A DNA stretch of 64,000 nt, from assembly GCF_947500985.1 (NCBI RefSeq), contig NZ_CANMTX010000001.1, positions 310,001-374,000 on the forward strand. The letters run 5' to 3'. The notes beneath the pieces were generated by a model. It saw only the letters and a program-made list of their open reading frames with translations. It did not search any database and had not been told where the DNA came from. Positions 55,932-64,000 of this stretch are shown here, piece by piece. Origin of the DNA: an uncultured Maribacter sp. (GTDB taxonomy: Bacteria; Bacteroidota; Bacteroidia; Flavobacteriales; Flavobacteriaceae). Both the position numbers and the translations under genes were made by a program. Position 1 is the first letter of the stretch, and every line of letters starts with the position of its first letter.

Positions 55932-57617
55932 ATGTCATACAATCGTAGAAAATTTATCTCCTTTATGGGAAAAGCAGGGCTAGGTACTGTAGTTATGCCA
56001 CAGTTTTTAATTAGTTGTGGTAGTACGGCAACACCAACTAATGGGTTTGGACAAATCTCAAAAGAAAAGCTTAGTACATTAAAAGCTTTTGATTTAATGG
56101 GTTTATCCGCTACTAATAAAGATGATTTGGTTTTGGCTAACGGACTTGATTACCACACCGTCATCAAATGGGGCGATAAAATTAGTGATACTGACACTTT
56201 TGGTTTTAATAATGATTTCACCTGTTTTATTCCTTTCGATGACAATAATCCAAAAGACGGATTATTATGGGTAAACCACGAGTATGTAAATCCGCTTTAT
56301 GTATCTGATTTTGATGCCAAAAAATATGAAAACCCTTCTGAACATAGAACCAAAGAGCAAGTTGATAAAGAGATGTATGATGTTGGTGGTACCATTGTAA
56401 GGATCAAAGAAGAAAATGGTGCATGGAAAGTGGTTGAAAACGACCCTCATAATCGCCGAATTAATGGTAAAACACCAATAAGCGTTAATTGGGACAGCCC
56501 CATAAAAGGCAAATCAACTATTATTGGAACAAATAGTAACTGCTCAGGCTGTATAACACCATGGAAAACATTTCTTACCTGTGAAGAAAACTATGATGGT
56601 TTTTTTGGAGAAACGGAATATGACGAAGCTAAAGTAGCCACACATAGAAATAGTTATTACGGTTGGGAAAATTTTTATAACTACCCACCTGAGCATTATG
56701 GTTGGGTGGTTGAAGTAGACCCAAAAGATGGCACAGCACAAAAACATATTGCCTTAGGCAGATTTGCCCACGAATGCTGCACCTTATATGAATTAGAAGA
56801 TAAAAGGGTGGTAGCCTATACGGCAGATGATAAAAATGATGAACATTTATACAAGTTTATTTCATCTAAGCCAGGTTCCTTAAAAAAAGGAACCTTATAT
56901 GTAGCCGATACTATCAATGGTATTTGGCTAGCATTAGATTGGAAAACTCAAGCTGTTTTAAAAAGTAATTTCAAAGATCAGACCGAGGTATTGATCAGGG
57001 CAAGAGAAGCAGCCAAACTTCTTGGTGCTACAGCATTAAACAGACCAGAAGATATAGAAATAGACCCTGTGACCGGTAACATTTTTGTCACTTTGACAAA
57101 CAATAAACCTAAAGGTGATTATCATGGTTCTATTTTGAAAATAGAAGAAAACAACGGAGCTTTTGATGCTTTGAGTTTTAAAGCCGAAACGTATTTGGCG
57201 GGAGGCGATGAAAACGGATTTTCATGCCCAGATAATTTAGCTTTTGATATGTCAGGTAATCTTTGGATAACTACGGATATGTCTGGTTCTTCCATGAACA
57301 AAGAAGATAAACCATACATGTCTTTTAAAAACAATAGCCTATTTGTAATACCAAGATTTGGAGCCGATGCCGGAAAAATAATTCGTGTTGTATCTGCCCC
57401 TACCGATGCAGAACTTACCGGACCATGGTTTTCTCCTGATGGAAAAACCTTGTTTTTAAGTGTTCAACACCCAGGTGAGCAAACCGTAGACAAAAATAAT
57501 CCTACCAGTACATGGCCTTTTGATGCAGATAATATCCCTAAGCCTGCTGTAGTTGCTATTACTGGAGATTTAATTGAAAAAATGAATTTATTAAATAGAA
57601 TTGAAGTGAACTCTTAA
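55932..57617 (+). CDS. phoX: PhoX-type phosphatase, Tat-exported lipoprotein
   Basis: A 561-residue PhoX (DUF839) protein. The N-terminus has a twin-arginine motif YNRRKFISF followed by the lipobox LISC, so it is a Tat-exported lipoprotein. The propeller has VNHEYVNPLY, CSGCITPWKTFLTCEENYDGFFG, GRFAHECC, NRPEDIEIDP and GPWFSPDGKTLF. Characterised PhoX uses iron and calcium rather than zinc, unlike PhoA. In a zinc-starvation operon it is an obvious zinc-sparing phosphatase. Confidence 0.85.
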   Translation: MSYNRRKFISFMGKAGLGTVVMPQFLISCGSTATPTNGFGQISKEKLSTLKAFDLMGLSATNKDDLVLANGLDYHTVIKWGDKISDTDTFGFNNDFTCFIPFDDNNPKDGLLWVNHEYVNPLYVSDFDAKKYENPSEHRTKEQVDKEMYDVGGTIVRIKEENGAWKVVENDPHNRRINGKTPISVNWDSPIKGKSTIIGTNSNCSGCITPWKTFLTCEENYDGFFGETEYDEAKVATHRNSYYGWENFYNYPPEHYGWVVEVDPKDGTAQKHIALGRFAHECCTLYELEDKRVVAYTADDKNDEHLYKFISSKPGSLKKGTLYVADTINGIWLALDWKTQAVLKSNFKDQTEVLIRAREAAKLLGATALNRPEDIEIDPVTGNIFVTLTNNKPKGDYHGSILKIEENNGAFDALSFKAETYLAGGDENGFSCPDNLAFDMSGNLWITTDMSGSSMNKEDKPYMSFKNNSLFVIPRFGADAGKIIRVVSAPTDAELTGPWFSPDGKTLFLSVQHPGEQTVDKNNPTSTWPFDADNIPKPAVVAITGDLIEKMNLLNRIEVNS

Positions 57618-57672
57618 TCAATCTATTTAAAACACTTGAGTTGATTATACAGACTAAAACAAAAGCTTAATT

Positions 57673-58626
57673 ATGAGACATCAACTTCCTATATTTCTGC
57701 TTTTAACTTTATTGGTAATTAAGGCTCATTCGCAGAATGGAAAAATTATAGAAAAAGAAAAAATCACTTTAAGTGATTCTACAATTGCTATACTTCAAAA
57801 AGCCGATTCAACTTTGTTAACATCTCTTAGGAATGTTGAGTTTTTTCGCATTACCTACCTATCAGATTCTCTAAAAATTAAAGGTTTTATAGCTAAACCG
57901 ATTGAAGAAGGTAATTTTCCCTGTATTATTTCTAACCGAGGTGGCACAGGTGAGTTTGGACAATGGAACGAAGTGGGTATGGCATTCTTTTTAGGAAAAC
58001 TAGCTAGTTGGGGTTACGTTGTAGCGGCAAGTCAATATCGTGGTAACGATGGTAGTGAAGGTAATGAAGAAGCCGGTGGAAATGATTTGAACGATGTTTT
58101 GAACCTCGTGCCAACATTTAATGAAATTACAAACGCCGATACAACTAGAATTGGAATAGAAGGTGGCAGTAGAGGTGGTATGATGACTTATTTAGCACTT
58201 AAAGAAACTTGCATATTTAAGGCTGCAGTTGTCCTTGCAGGATCGGCTAATGCATTTACCCATCTTAAAAATAGACCAGATTTTGAAGAGCATGTGTATT
58301 CAAAATACATTCCTGATTATTATAAGAATAAAGAAAAAGAACTCAAAGCTAGATCTGCTGTATTTTGGGCAGATGAACTATGTAAAACTACACCGCTATT
58401 ACTAATGCACGGTAGTTCAGATTGGCGTGTGCAAGCATCTGAATCTTTAGAACTTGTTAATAAGCTTTATGAATACAAACACCCTGTTCGGTTTATTTTA
58501 TTTGAAGGGGCTGACCATGGTATAAGAGAATATCGTAAAACCTATTTTGATCAAACAGAGAGCTTCTTTGATTACTATTTAAAAAAGGGGAACGATTTAC
58601 CAAACATGGAGCTTCATGGCAGATAA
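57673..58626 (+). CDS. Exported alpha/beta hydrolase, prolyl-oligopeptidase-like
   Basis: A 317-residue protein with a signal peptide (MRHQLPIFLLLTLLVIKAHS, then QNG). Serine elbow GIEGGSRGGMMTY, Asp in HGSSDWRVQ and His in GADHGIREY form the triad of the S9 peptidase/acyl-peptide hydrolase class. The propeller domain of full S9 enzymes is absent. It probably cuts peptides or esters in the periplasm without a metal cofactor, which fits a zinc-sparing set that replaces zinc peptidases. Confidence 0.82.
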   Translation: MRHQLPIFLLLTLLVIKAHSQNGKIIEKEKITLSDSTIAILQKADSTLLTSLRNVEFFRITYLSDSLKIKGFIAKPIEEGNFPCIISNRGGTGEFGQWNEVGMAFFLGKLASWGYVVAASQYRGNDGSEGNEEAGGNDLNDVLNLVPTFNEITNADTTRIGIEGGSRGGMMTYLALKETCIFKAAVVLAGSANAFTHLKNRPDFEEHVYSKYIPDYYKNKEKELKARSAVFWADELCKTTPLLLMHGSSDWRVQASESLELVNKLYEYKHPVRFILFEGADHGIREYRKTYFDQTESFFDYYLKKGNDLPNMELHGR

Positions 58627-58675
58627 AAAGTGGTTTGAAATTTATGAAAAAAGAACAACGTAAGTAAAATTGAAT

Positions 58676-59593
58676 ATGGAAGCTATTATTACCGTAGTTG
58701 GTTTTTTAGGTGCCGGAAAAACGACCTTATTAAAATTCTTGGCCAATAGCTATATTAACAAAGGTTGGGATCCTTTCATTGTTCTTAACGATTATGAGAA
58801 TGCCCATATGGATGCCCAACAGTTGACCAACAAGTTAGATTTAAAATCCATTAAAGCATTAAGTGGTAGTTGTATTTGCTGTAGCGGCATTATGGAACTT
58901 AGAGATGCAGTAAATAGAATTCCCAAACGAAAAAACGGAATTACACTAATTGAAGCAAATGGAACTTCTGACGCGTGTTCGCTGTTAGAATTTTTAGGAG
59001 TAGGGCTAAATGAAAGGTATTTGCCACCTATACAAATATCAGTAGTAGATACTAAAAACTGGCAGCTAAGGGGAGAACATAACGAACTGGAATGGAATCA
59101 AATTCAAGTCTCGTCTCTCATTGTACTCACACATTTAGAAAAAGTTACAAAAAAAAGAGAATTGGAAGTTAGAAAAGACATTACATCATGTAATCCAACA
59201 GCGAAAATTGTCACTTTAGAGGAGTTAAATGTTTCTCTTCTTCCAGAGTTGGAACCCACTAAAAACACAATAAAAAAACTAGACCACCAAAAAGCACATT
59301 GGTCTTCTTGCTCTACAGATTTGCCAAACCTACCTAATACAGAAGCTATATATCATATTTGTAAAGAACTACCTAAAAATATACTTAGAGTAAAAGGGTG
59401 TACTCAAATAAATAATGCAAACGAATACACCTATTTTGAGAGAAATCCGGATGGTGAAGTATTTATAAGACCATTTAATGGTATTCCTGTAACGGGATCT
59501 AAACTATTAACCATTGGACCAGGTAGTACACCTCAAACTTTAGAAAACACCATTAATTTAAGCTTAGGCACAAACAAAATTGTCAACACATGA
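58676..59593 (+). CDS. COG0523 family GTPase, short form
   Basis: A 305-residue P-loop GTPase from ATG 58676 (a TTG six bases earlier is also possible). Walker [10 protein letters not shown], the CxCC metal motif in [13 protein letters not shown], and the Walker B region [14 protein letters not shown]0523 proteins are GTP-driven metal chaperones; the CxCC site binds zinc or related metals. The C-terminal part differs from the next gene, and the usual ESTG motif is EANGTSD. It overlaps the next gene by four bases, so the two are coupled. Confidence 0.85.
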   Translation: MEAIITVVGFLGAGKTTLLKFLANSYINKGWDPFIVLNDYENAHMDAQQLTNKLDLKSIKALSGSCICCSGIMELRDAVNRIPKRKNGITLIEANGTSDACSLLEFLGVGLNERYLPPIQISVVDTKNWQLRGEHNELEWNQIQVSSLIVLTHLEKVTKKRELEVRKDITSCNPTAKIVTLEELNVSLLPELEPTKNTIKKLDHQKAHWSSCSTDLPNLPNTEAIYHICKELPKNILRVKGCTQINNANEYTYFERNPDGEVFIRPFNGIPVTGSKLLTIGPGSTPQTLENTINLSLGTNKIVNT

Positions 59594-60786
59594 AAAAATT
59601 GCCTGTTACCGTATTAAGTGGCTTTTTAGGAGCCGGAAAAACAACCTTGCTAAACCATGTTCTACATAACAAAAAAGGTTTAAAGGTTGCCGTAATCGTT
59701 AATGATATGAGTGAGGTAAATATAGACGCTCAGTTCATAGAAAATGAAAATACGCTTTCTAGAACCGAGGAGAAACTTGTAGAAATGTCTAACGGCTGTA
59801 TTTGCTGTACGCTACGAGAAGATTTAATGATAGAAGTTGAAAAATTGGCTACCCAATATAGGTTTGACTATTTGTTAATTGAAAGTACCGGTATAAGCGA
59901 ACCAATTCCTGTTGCGCAGACCTTTACTTTTGAAAGCGAAGATGGCAATATTGATTTAAGTCGTTTTAGCTATATAGATAACATGCTGACCGTAGTCGAT
60001 GCCTATAATTTTTTAAAGGATTTTTCTAGTTCAGATTATCTAACGACAAGAGACCTCACCAATATTGAGGGTGATGATAGAACAATCGTTAATTTATTGA
60101 CCGATCAAATTGAATTTGCCAATGTGATTATTCTTAATAAAGTTGATTTGGTGACAGAAGACCAACTTGATGAACTACGTGCAATTATTGGAAAATTAAA
60201 TCCAGAGGCGCGTATTATCAATGCTGAAAATTCTAATGTTGAGCTAGAAAATGTAATCAATACCGGTTTATTCGATTATGAAAAAGCCGAAGCATCAGCA
60301 GGGTGGCTACAAGAGTTAGAAAATGAACATATACCGGAAACTGAAGAATATGGTATTGGATCGTTTGTATTCAGGAGTAAAAAACCATTTCATCCAGAGC
60401 GTTTTTTAAATTATCTCAATCAGCGATTTCCACAGAATATTATTAGAAGTAAAGGACTATTTTGGTTAGCATCAAGATCTAACCAAGCTTTATTATGGAG
60501 TTCTGCAGAGGGTTCTTGCAAAGCAGATAGTGCAGGGGTTTGGTGGGCTTCCATGTCTTTTTCTGAACGCGTTAGCTATGGTGCTTTTGCTGAAAACCAA
60601 AGCCATATTGAGGCTGATTGGGATGTTCTTTTTGGAGACAGAAAAATAGAATTGGTGTTCATAGGACAGCATTTGGATAAAAAAGGAATGATTACTGAAT
60701 TAGAGAAATGTGTTCTAACTGAAGCAGAGATAGACGTATGGAAAGAACAATTATTTCCACAACAAGATTTATGGCCCATAGCATAA
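59590..60786 (+). CDS. COG0523 family zinc-chaperone GTPase, ZigA/YciC type
   Basis: A 398-residue GTPase: [15 protein letters not shown] (residues 10-24), [12 protein letters not shown] (CxCC at about 74-77), [12 protein letters not shown], and a complete CobW C-terminal domain (about 270-380) with a terminal zinc-operon-type end. It matches the Zur-controlled ZigA/YciC/ZNG group, which deliver zinc to client enzymes during starvation. Clients could include the FolE of the same operon. Confidence 0.92.
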   Translation: MKKLPVTVLSGFLGAGKTTLLNHVLHNKKGLKVAVIVNDMSEVNIDAQFIENENTLSRTEEKLVEMSNGCICCTLREDLMIEVEKLATQYRFDYLLIESTGISEPIPVAQTFTFESEDGNIDLSRFSYIDNMLTVVDAYNFLKDFSSSDYLTTRDLTNIEGDDRTIVNLLTDQIEFANVIILNKVDLVTEDQLDELRAIIGKLNPEARIINAENSNVELENVINTGLFDYEKAEASAGWLQELENEHIPETEEYGIGSFVFRSKKPFHPERFLNYLNQRFPQNIIRSKGLFWLASRSNQALLWSSAEGSCKADSAGVWWASMSFSERVSYGAFAENQSHIEADWDVLFGDRKIELVFIGQHLDKKGMITELEKCVLTEAEIDVWKEQLFPQQDLWPIA

Positions 60787-60803
60787 AAACGCCGTAAAAT
60801 TAT

Positions 60804-61433
60804 ATGGTACAAACAGATCAACTTGAATTTCAATATAAGAATAAGGAACAGCTTTTTCGCTTTCCTAATATTACCCTAAAGGAGCAAGAACATTTACTTA
60901 TTCTTGGTAAATCTGGTATTGGTAAAACTACCTTATTGCATCTACTTGCCGGTTTACAAAAATCAACTGCTGGTTCTATTAACATTGATGAAGTACTTAT
61001 CAACTCCTTATCCCATTCGCAATTAGATAAATTTAGAGGTCAACACATTGGGCTTGTCTTTCAAAAAAGTCATGCTATCACATCTTTAAATGTGTATGAT
61101 AATTTAAAGGCACGTCTTTTTTTTAGTAAAAAAGCTATCGATGAAAAAAATATAGCTGCTTTATTGAAGCAATTAGATTTAATCGAAACCAAGAAAAGCA
61201 AAGTAAATGAACTTAGTGTAGGGCAATTGCAACGTTTAGGTATTGCCATGGCAGTAATTCATCAGCCAAAACTCATATTAGCTGATGAGCCTACTTCTAG
61301 TTTGGATGATGAAAATTGCGAAATTGTGATGAATTTATTACAACAACAAGCAAAAAAACATCAAGCAAATTTAGTGGTCATCACCCATGACGCACGAATT
61401 AAATCATCATTTAAAAATGTGATGACGTTATGA
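60804..61433 (+). CDS. ABC ATPase, LolD/MacB-like
   Basis: A 209-residue ATPase: Walker A GKSGIGKTT, Q-loop VFQKSHAIT, signature LSVGQLQRLG, Walker B LILADEPTSSLD and H-loop VVITHD. It belongs to the LolD/MacB group that works with FtsX-type permeases. Its stop overlaps the permease start by four bases, confirming a pair. Confidence 0.92.
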   Translation: MVQTDQLEFQYKNKEQLFRFPNITLKEQEHLLILGKSGIGKTTLLHLLAGLQKSTAGSINIDEVLINSLSHSQLDKFRGQHIGLVFQKSHAITSLNVYDNLKARLFFSKKAIDEKNIAALLKQLDLIETKKSKVNELSVGQLQRLGIAMAVIHQPKLILADEPTSSLDDENCEIVMNLLQQQAKKHQANLVVITHDARIKSSFKNVMTL

Positions 61434-62680
61434 ACAACTTAATCATTAGTCTTAAAAACCTATTTCATAAACCGCTTTATGTGTTTCTTAGTATTTTTTC
61501 ACTTTCAACAAGTGTTGCTCTATTGTTAGGTATACAGAAGTTTGACAGCTCAATACAAAATCAGTTCGAAAACGGATTAGGAAACATAGAAATGGTAGTA
61601 GGAGCAAAGGGGAGTCCGTTGCAATTGGTACTTTCCTCTGTGTTACATATTGATAATCCTACGGGAAATATTCCATATACCGAAGTACAAAAGCTGTCTA
61701 AAAACCCTATGATCAAAGACGCTGTTCCTATATCCTATGGTGATAATTATAAAGGTTATCGTATTGTAGGATCTACTTTAGGTTTTGCAAAACTTTATGA
61801 GGCAGAGCTATTAGAGGGAAAAGAAGTGAATCAATCCTTAGAGGTCATTTTAGGTAATGACGTCGCTAAAAAATTAGGACTAAAACTAGGCGATACGTTT
61901 CTGAGTTCTCATGGACTGACAGAAAATACGATTGAAGAACATGATCAATCTTTTACAGTTGTTGGTATCTATAAACCTACCTATAAAGTAATTGACAGAC
62001 TGATTATCACCAACCTTGCTAGTATTTGGGATGTACACCATCATAAGGAAGAAAAAGAGGAAATTCATGATACACATGAACATGAAGAAAATCATGAACA
62101 TGAACATGAACGTAATACACATGAAATAGATGAACGTGAAGTCACCTCTATTCTAGTTTCGTTCAAAAGCCCCATGGGATTAATGACAATGCCCAGAAAT
62201 ATTAATGCCCAAACCAATATGCAAGCTGCATTGCCTAAATATGAATTAGAACGGTTATTTCAATTTACCGGTGTTGGGGTCAAAGCTATTTCTTGGATCG
62301 CATATGTCATATTGCTCATTTCATGCATAACCATTTTCATTAGCCTTTATAAAATGGTCAAAGAACGTGCTTTTGATCTTGCCCTAATGCGAACCTATGG
62401 TGCAAGTAATTTTCAACTGTTTTGTATAGTAGCCGTTGAAGGTATCATTATGGTATTGGTTTCTTTGATTATAGGTTTCTTATTTTCCCAGATAGGTTTA
62501 TACTATTTAATTTCAATGTTCAAATCTCAGTTTCAGCAGGATATTGTACTTACATTTTCAACTCTTCAAATGGTACAAACATTGGGTATCATTATAGTAA
62601 TAGCTATGGTATCAATTGTTTTAGCAATACTACCTATATTAAAAATGAATATTTCAAAAATTATAAGTGATGAAAAATAG
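61430..62680 (+). CDS. FtsX/MacB-type ABC permease with His-rich loop
   Basis: A 416-residue permease: one N-terminal helix, a large periplasmic domain (about 30-280), and three C-terminal helices (285-415). A run from about residue 200 to 235 is extremely rich in His and Glu (HEHEENHEHEHE units), placed in the periplasmic domain where it could collect zinc. MacB-type systems do not import by themselves; they couple ATP hydrolysis to movements in the periplasm. The ATPase/permease/secreted-protein trio resembles the Zur-regulated PA4063-PA4066 region of Pseudomonas aeruginosa, from memory. Confidence 0.88.
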   Translation: MNNLIISLKNLFHKPLYVFLSIFSLSTSVALLLGIQKFDSSIQNQFENGLGNIEMVVGAKGSPLQLVLSSVLHIDNPTGNIPYTEVQKLSKNPMIKDAVPISYGDNYKGYRIVGSTLGFAKLYEAELLEGKEVNQSLEVILGNDVAKKLGLKLGDTFLSSHGLTENTIEEHDQSFTVVGIYKPTYKVIDRLIITNLASIWDVHHHKEEKEEIHDTHEHEENHEHEHERNTHEIDEREVTSILVSFKSPMGLMTMPRNINAQTNMQAALPKYELERLFQFTGVGVKAISWIAYVILLISCITIFISLYKMVKERAFDLALMRTYGASNFQLFCIVAVEGIIMVLVSLIIGFLFSQIGLYYLISMFKSQFQQDIVLTFSTLQMVQTLGIIIVIAMVSIVLAILPILKMNISKIISDEK

Positions 62681-63104
62681 ATTCCTCTATATATTAATAA
62701 TGCTAATTTCCATGAGCGCCGTAGGCCAAGTAGAACTTACATGGGAAAAATTGGCAGATATTTCATACACTGAAAAGTATTTTGTTTCCTATGATTCTAA
62801 TTTCTTATATCCAGAATTTAGTAAAGAGATGTCCGATCTTGTGGGTAAACAGGTTTCATTATCAGGCTATTATTTAGATATTTCACCAACGGGAGAACTA
62901 ATTGTGTTGTCCAAAAACCCGTTAGCCTCCTGTTTTTTTTGTGGTAATGGAGGGCCGGAGACGGCAGTAGAAATTCAATTTAAATCGAAACCCAGCTTTA
63001 AAACCGATGATATCGTAGTAATTACGGGTACTTTAAAACTTAATAAAGACGATATTGAACATTTTAATTACATTCTTACCGACTGTTCTGGTTACAAATT
63101 GTAA
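62670..63104 (+). CDS. Small secreted protein of the zinc ABC module
   Basis: A 144-residue exported protein starting at ATG 62670 (a GTG three bases earlier is less likely), overlapping the permease by 11 bases. After a signal peptide it has an OB-fold-like pattern: KQVSLSGYYLDI, then ASCFFCGNGGPETAVEIQF with a CxxC motif, and VITGTLKLNKDDIEHFNYIL. The CxxC plus Gly loop may bind metal. Similar proteins accompany this type of ABC pair (DUF3299-like); the exact family is uncertain. It is the last gene of the long operon. Confidence 0.72.
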   Translation: MKNRFLYILIMLISMSAVGQVELTWEKLADISYTEKYFVSYDSNFLYPEFSKEMSDLVGKQVSLSGYYLDISPTGELIVLSKNPLASCFFCGNGGPETAVEIQFKSKPSFKTDDIVVITGTLKLNKDDIEHFNYILTDCSGYKL

Positions 63105-63150
63105 ATAGAAATTGCGTAATTAAAAATATATACTTCCTATTAAAATTACT

Positions 63151-63192
63151 AATGCAACTTAGTTGCGTTACAGTGAGAAAGTGATATATTTG
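63151..63192 (+). promoter_or_regulatory. Promoter with Zur box C
   Basis: The palindrome AATGCAACTTAGTTGCGTT (63151-63169) contains TTG 63163-63165, and a -7 element TATATTTG (63185-63192) follows after exactly 19 bases. The box thus covers the -33 element. It drives the small His/Cys gene and the TonB receptor. Confidence 0.78.
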
Positions 63193-63246
63193 CCAGATAT
63201 TTTTTAACACATTGTTACACCATCACTCAAAACTGTTTTCATTTTA

Positions 63247-63549
63247 ATGAAACTTAGTCGATATAAAATAAATATCACCAGCTTGCTGCTCGTTCTTTTT
63301 CTAGCCATGAAATTGACCGGTCTTCATGCGATGTCTCATATTGATGATGTTGATGATACATGTGCCATATGTGACCATGCCATTACTCATAATCTGACCC
63401 CAAGTATTGCTCCAGATTCCAATGATATCCAATTAGAACATATTATATTTTTAATACCGATTGAAGTAACTAACAACTATAGTTACTCTACCACTAGTAG
63501 CCTTATTACAAGGGCTCTTTTTTCAAGACCACCACCAATAAAACTATAA
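63247..63549 (+). CDS. Small exported His/Cys protein, copy 2
   Basis: A 100-residue paralogue of the protein at 52634: hydrophobic N-terminus, HAMSH at 27-31, Cys39-x2-Cys42 with nearby His44 and His48, and the end SRPPPIKL. Metal binding outside the cytoplasm is likely. Directly behind Zur box C and ahead of a TonB receptor, it is very probably a zinc-starvation protein. No named family is known to me. Confidence 0.75.
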   Translation: MKLSRYKINITSLLLVLFLAMKLTGLHAMSHIDDVDDTCAICDHAITHNLTPSIAPDSNDIQLEHIIFLIPIEVTNNYSYSTTSSLITRALFSRPPPIKL

Positions 63550-63710
63550 GTATTCTTTACATTTTAAGCTTAATAATTAGATAATTCATTAGCCGTATCA
63601 CATAAAGGTGACGGTATAGTTACATCTGCAATTATTTTCAACAAGCTATATGTTTAGATTTTGTCACCCTTCTTTTTCAGACAACTATTCAATTTTTATA
63701 GTACACTATT

Positions 63711-64000
63711 ATGCTTCAGAAAATACTGGGTATATGGCTATTCTTTAGTCTATGCACAACTGCGTTTGCACAAGATTCTTTTCAAATAAAAGGGATTGTG
63801 CAACACGCAAAAGACTTTACACCTGCCCAAGGTGCAACAATTATAGGGAATAATCTTTATGCAGTTTCATCAGAAACTGGCGCTTTTTCCATCAATAATG
63901 TACGTGAAGGTACATACTCCTTTACCGTATCTCATATAGGATGTGAACCAATAACCATTATTGTTGAAGTAGAACAAAATATGGAGGAAGTAAAGGTTTT
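63711..64000 (+). CDS. TonB-dependent receptor, cut by the window end
   Basis: The first 96 codons of an outer-membrane receptor: signal peptide MLQKILGIWLFFSLCTTAFA, then a CarboxypepD-regulatory-like domain (FQIKGIVQHAKDFTPAQGATI, then EGTYSFTVSHIGCEPI). The plug and barrel lie beyond the window. No earlier in-frame ATG exists close by. Following Zur box C and the small His/Cys gene, it is a likely zinc or zincophore receptor. Confidence 0.8.
   Translation, partial: MLQKILGIWLFFSLCTTAFAQDSFQIKGIVQHAKDFTPAQGATIIGNNLYAVSSETGAFSINNVREGTYSFTVSHIGCEPITIIVEVEQNMEEVKV

Noticed and set aside
62050..62130. Short tandem CATGAA-type repeats
   Set aside because: They encode the His/Glu-rich loop of the permease and keep the frame; not a CRISPR or mobile repeat.

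Overview
The window is AT-rich DNA from a member of the Bacteroidota, almost certainly a marine Flavobacteriaceae; the genus cannot be fixed from sequence alone. The evidence is the recurrent Bacteroidota promoter element TAnnTTTG (in three places with a TTG element 19-20 bases upstream), weak Shine-Dalgarno sites, many lipoproteins, TonB-dependent receptors, and families typical of this group (DUF6515, DUF6134, SPOR, patatin, aryl-sulfotransferase, GHL15). I saw no rRNA, tRNA, CRISPR array, insertion sequence or prophage. It reads as ordinary chromosome with a few eroded genes.

Layout. 0.1-5 kb: a phytase-like lipoprotein, then a tight three-gene unit (fatty acid hydroxylase, a ketosynthase III fused to a haem-oxygenase-like di-iron domain, and an unrecognised protein) that looks like an uncharacterised lipid pathway. 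5-12.5 kb: MarC, a KefG/KefB-like potassium efflux pair, DUF6515 and DUF6134 proteins (the latter apparently frameshifted in its signal peptide), a patatin, a one-domain helicase remnant and an EamA transporter. 12.6-15.7 kb: a TetR-controlled operon (TetR, HTATIP2-like reductase, nitroreductase, YqhD-type aldehyde reductase) with its palindromic operator. 15.9-24.6 kb: a second patatin, a DEAD-box helicase, a scrap resembling the 3' end of a sigma-70 gene abutting a 5'-truncated M24 peptidase, then a DUF4242-AraC regulator with two NTF2-like paralogues and a flavin oxidase. 24.7-36.3 kb: nitroreductase, aryl-sulfotransferase-like lipoprotein, purine permease with an exported MTA/SAH nucleosidase, a propeller lipoprotein broken by an in-frame TGA, a GHL15 glycosidase-like lipoprotein and an atypical pyruvate kinase. 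36.4-46.2 kb: FadH, a porin-like barrel, an NhaC-family transporter behind a compact SAM-I-riboswitch-like leader, a class C beta-lactamase-like hydrolase, a TPR histidine kinase, a SPOR protein and a CheY-like receiver.

46.4-64 kb is metal-related. A minus-strand unit encodes an ABC exporter-type ATPase, a TonB-dependent siderophore-type receptor and two ABC-2 permeases, preceded by a small His/Cys protein. Next comes a Fur-family regulator that I infer to be Zur, divergent from an 11-gene, 9.6-kb apparent operon: MerC-like, FolE, LCIB-type carbonic anhydrase, an unknown, PhoX, a serine hydrolase, two COG0523 GTPases, a LolD/MacB-type ABC pair with a His-rich loop, and a secreted protein. 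A second small His/Cys protein and a TonB receptor (cut by the window end) follow. Three copies of a GCAAC-N3-GTTG palindrome lie at the three promoters, so these genes appear to be one zinc-starvation regulon that both imports zinc and supplies replacement enzymes. This island, the SAM-I-like leader and the ketosynthase fusion cluster are the most interesting parts.
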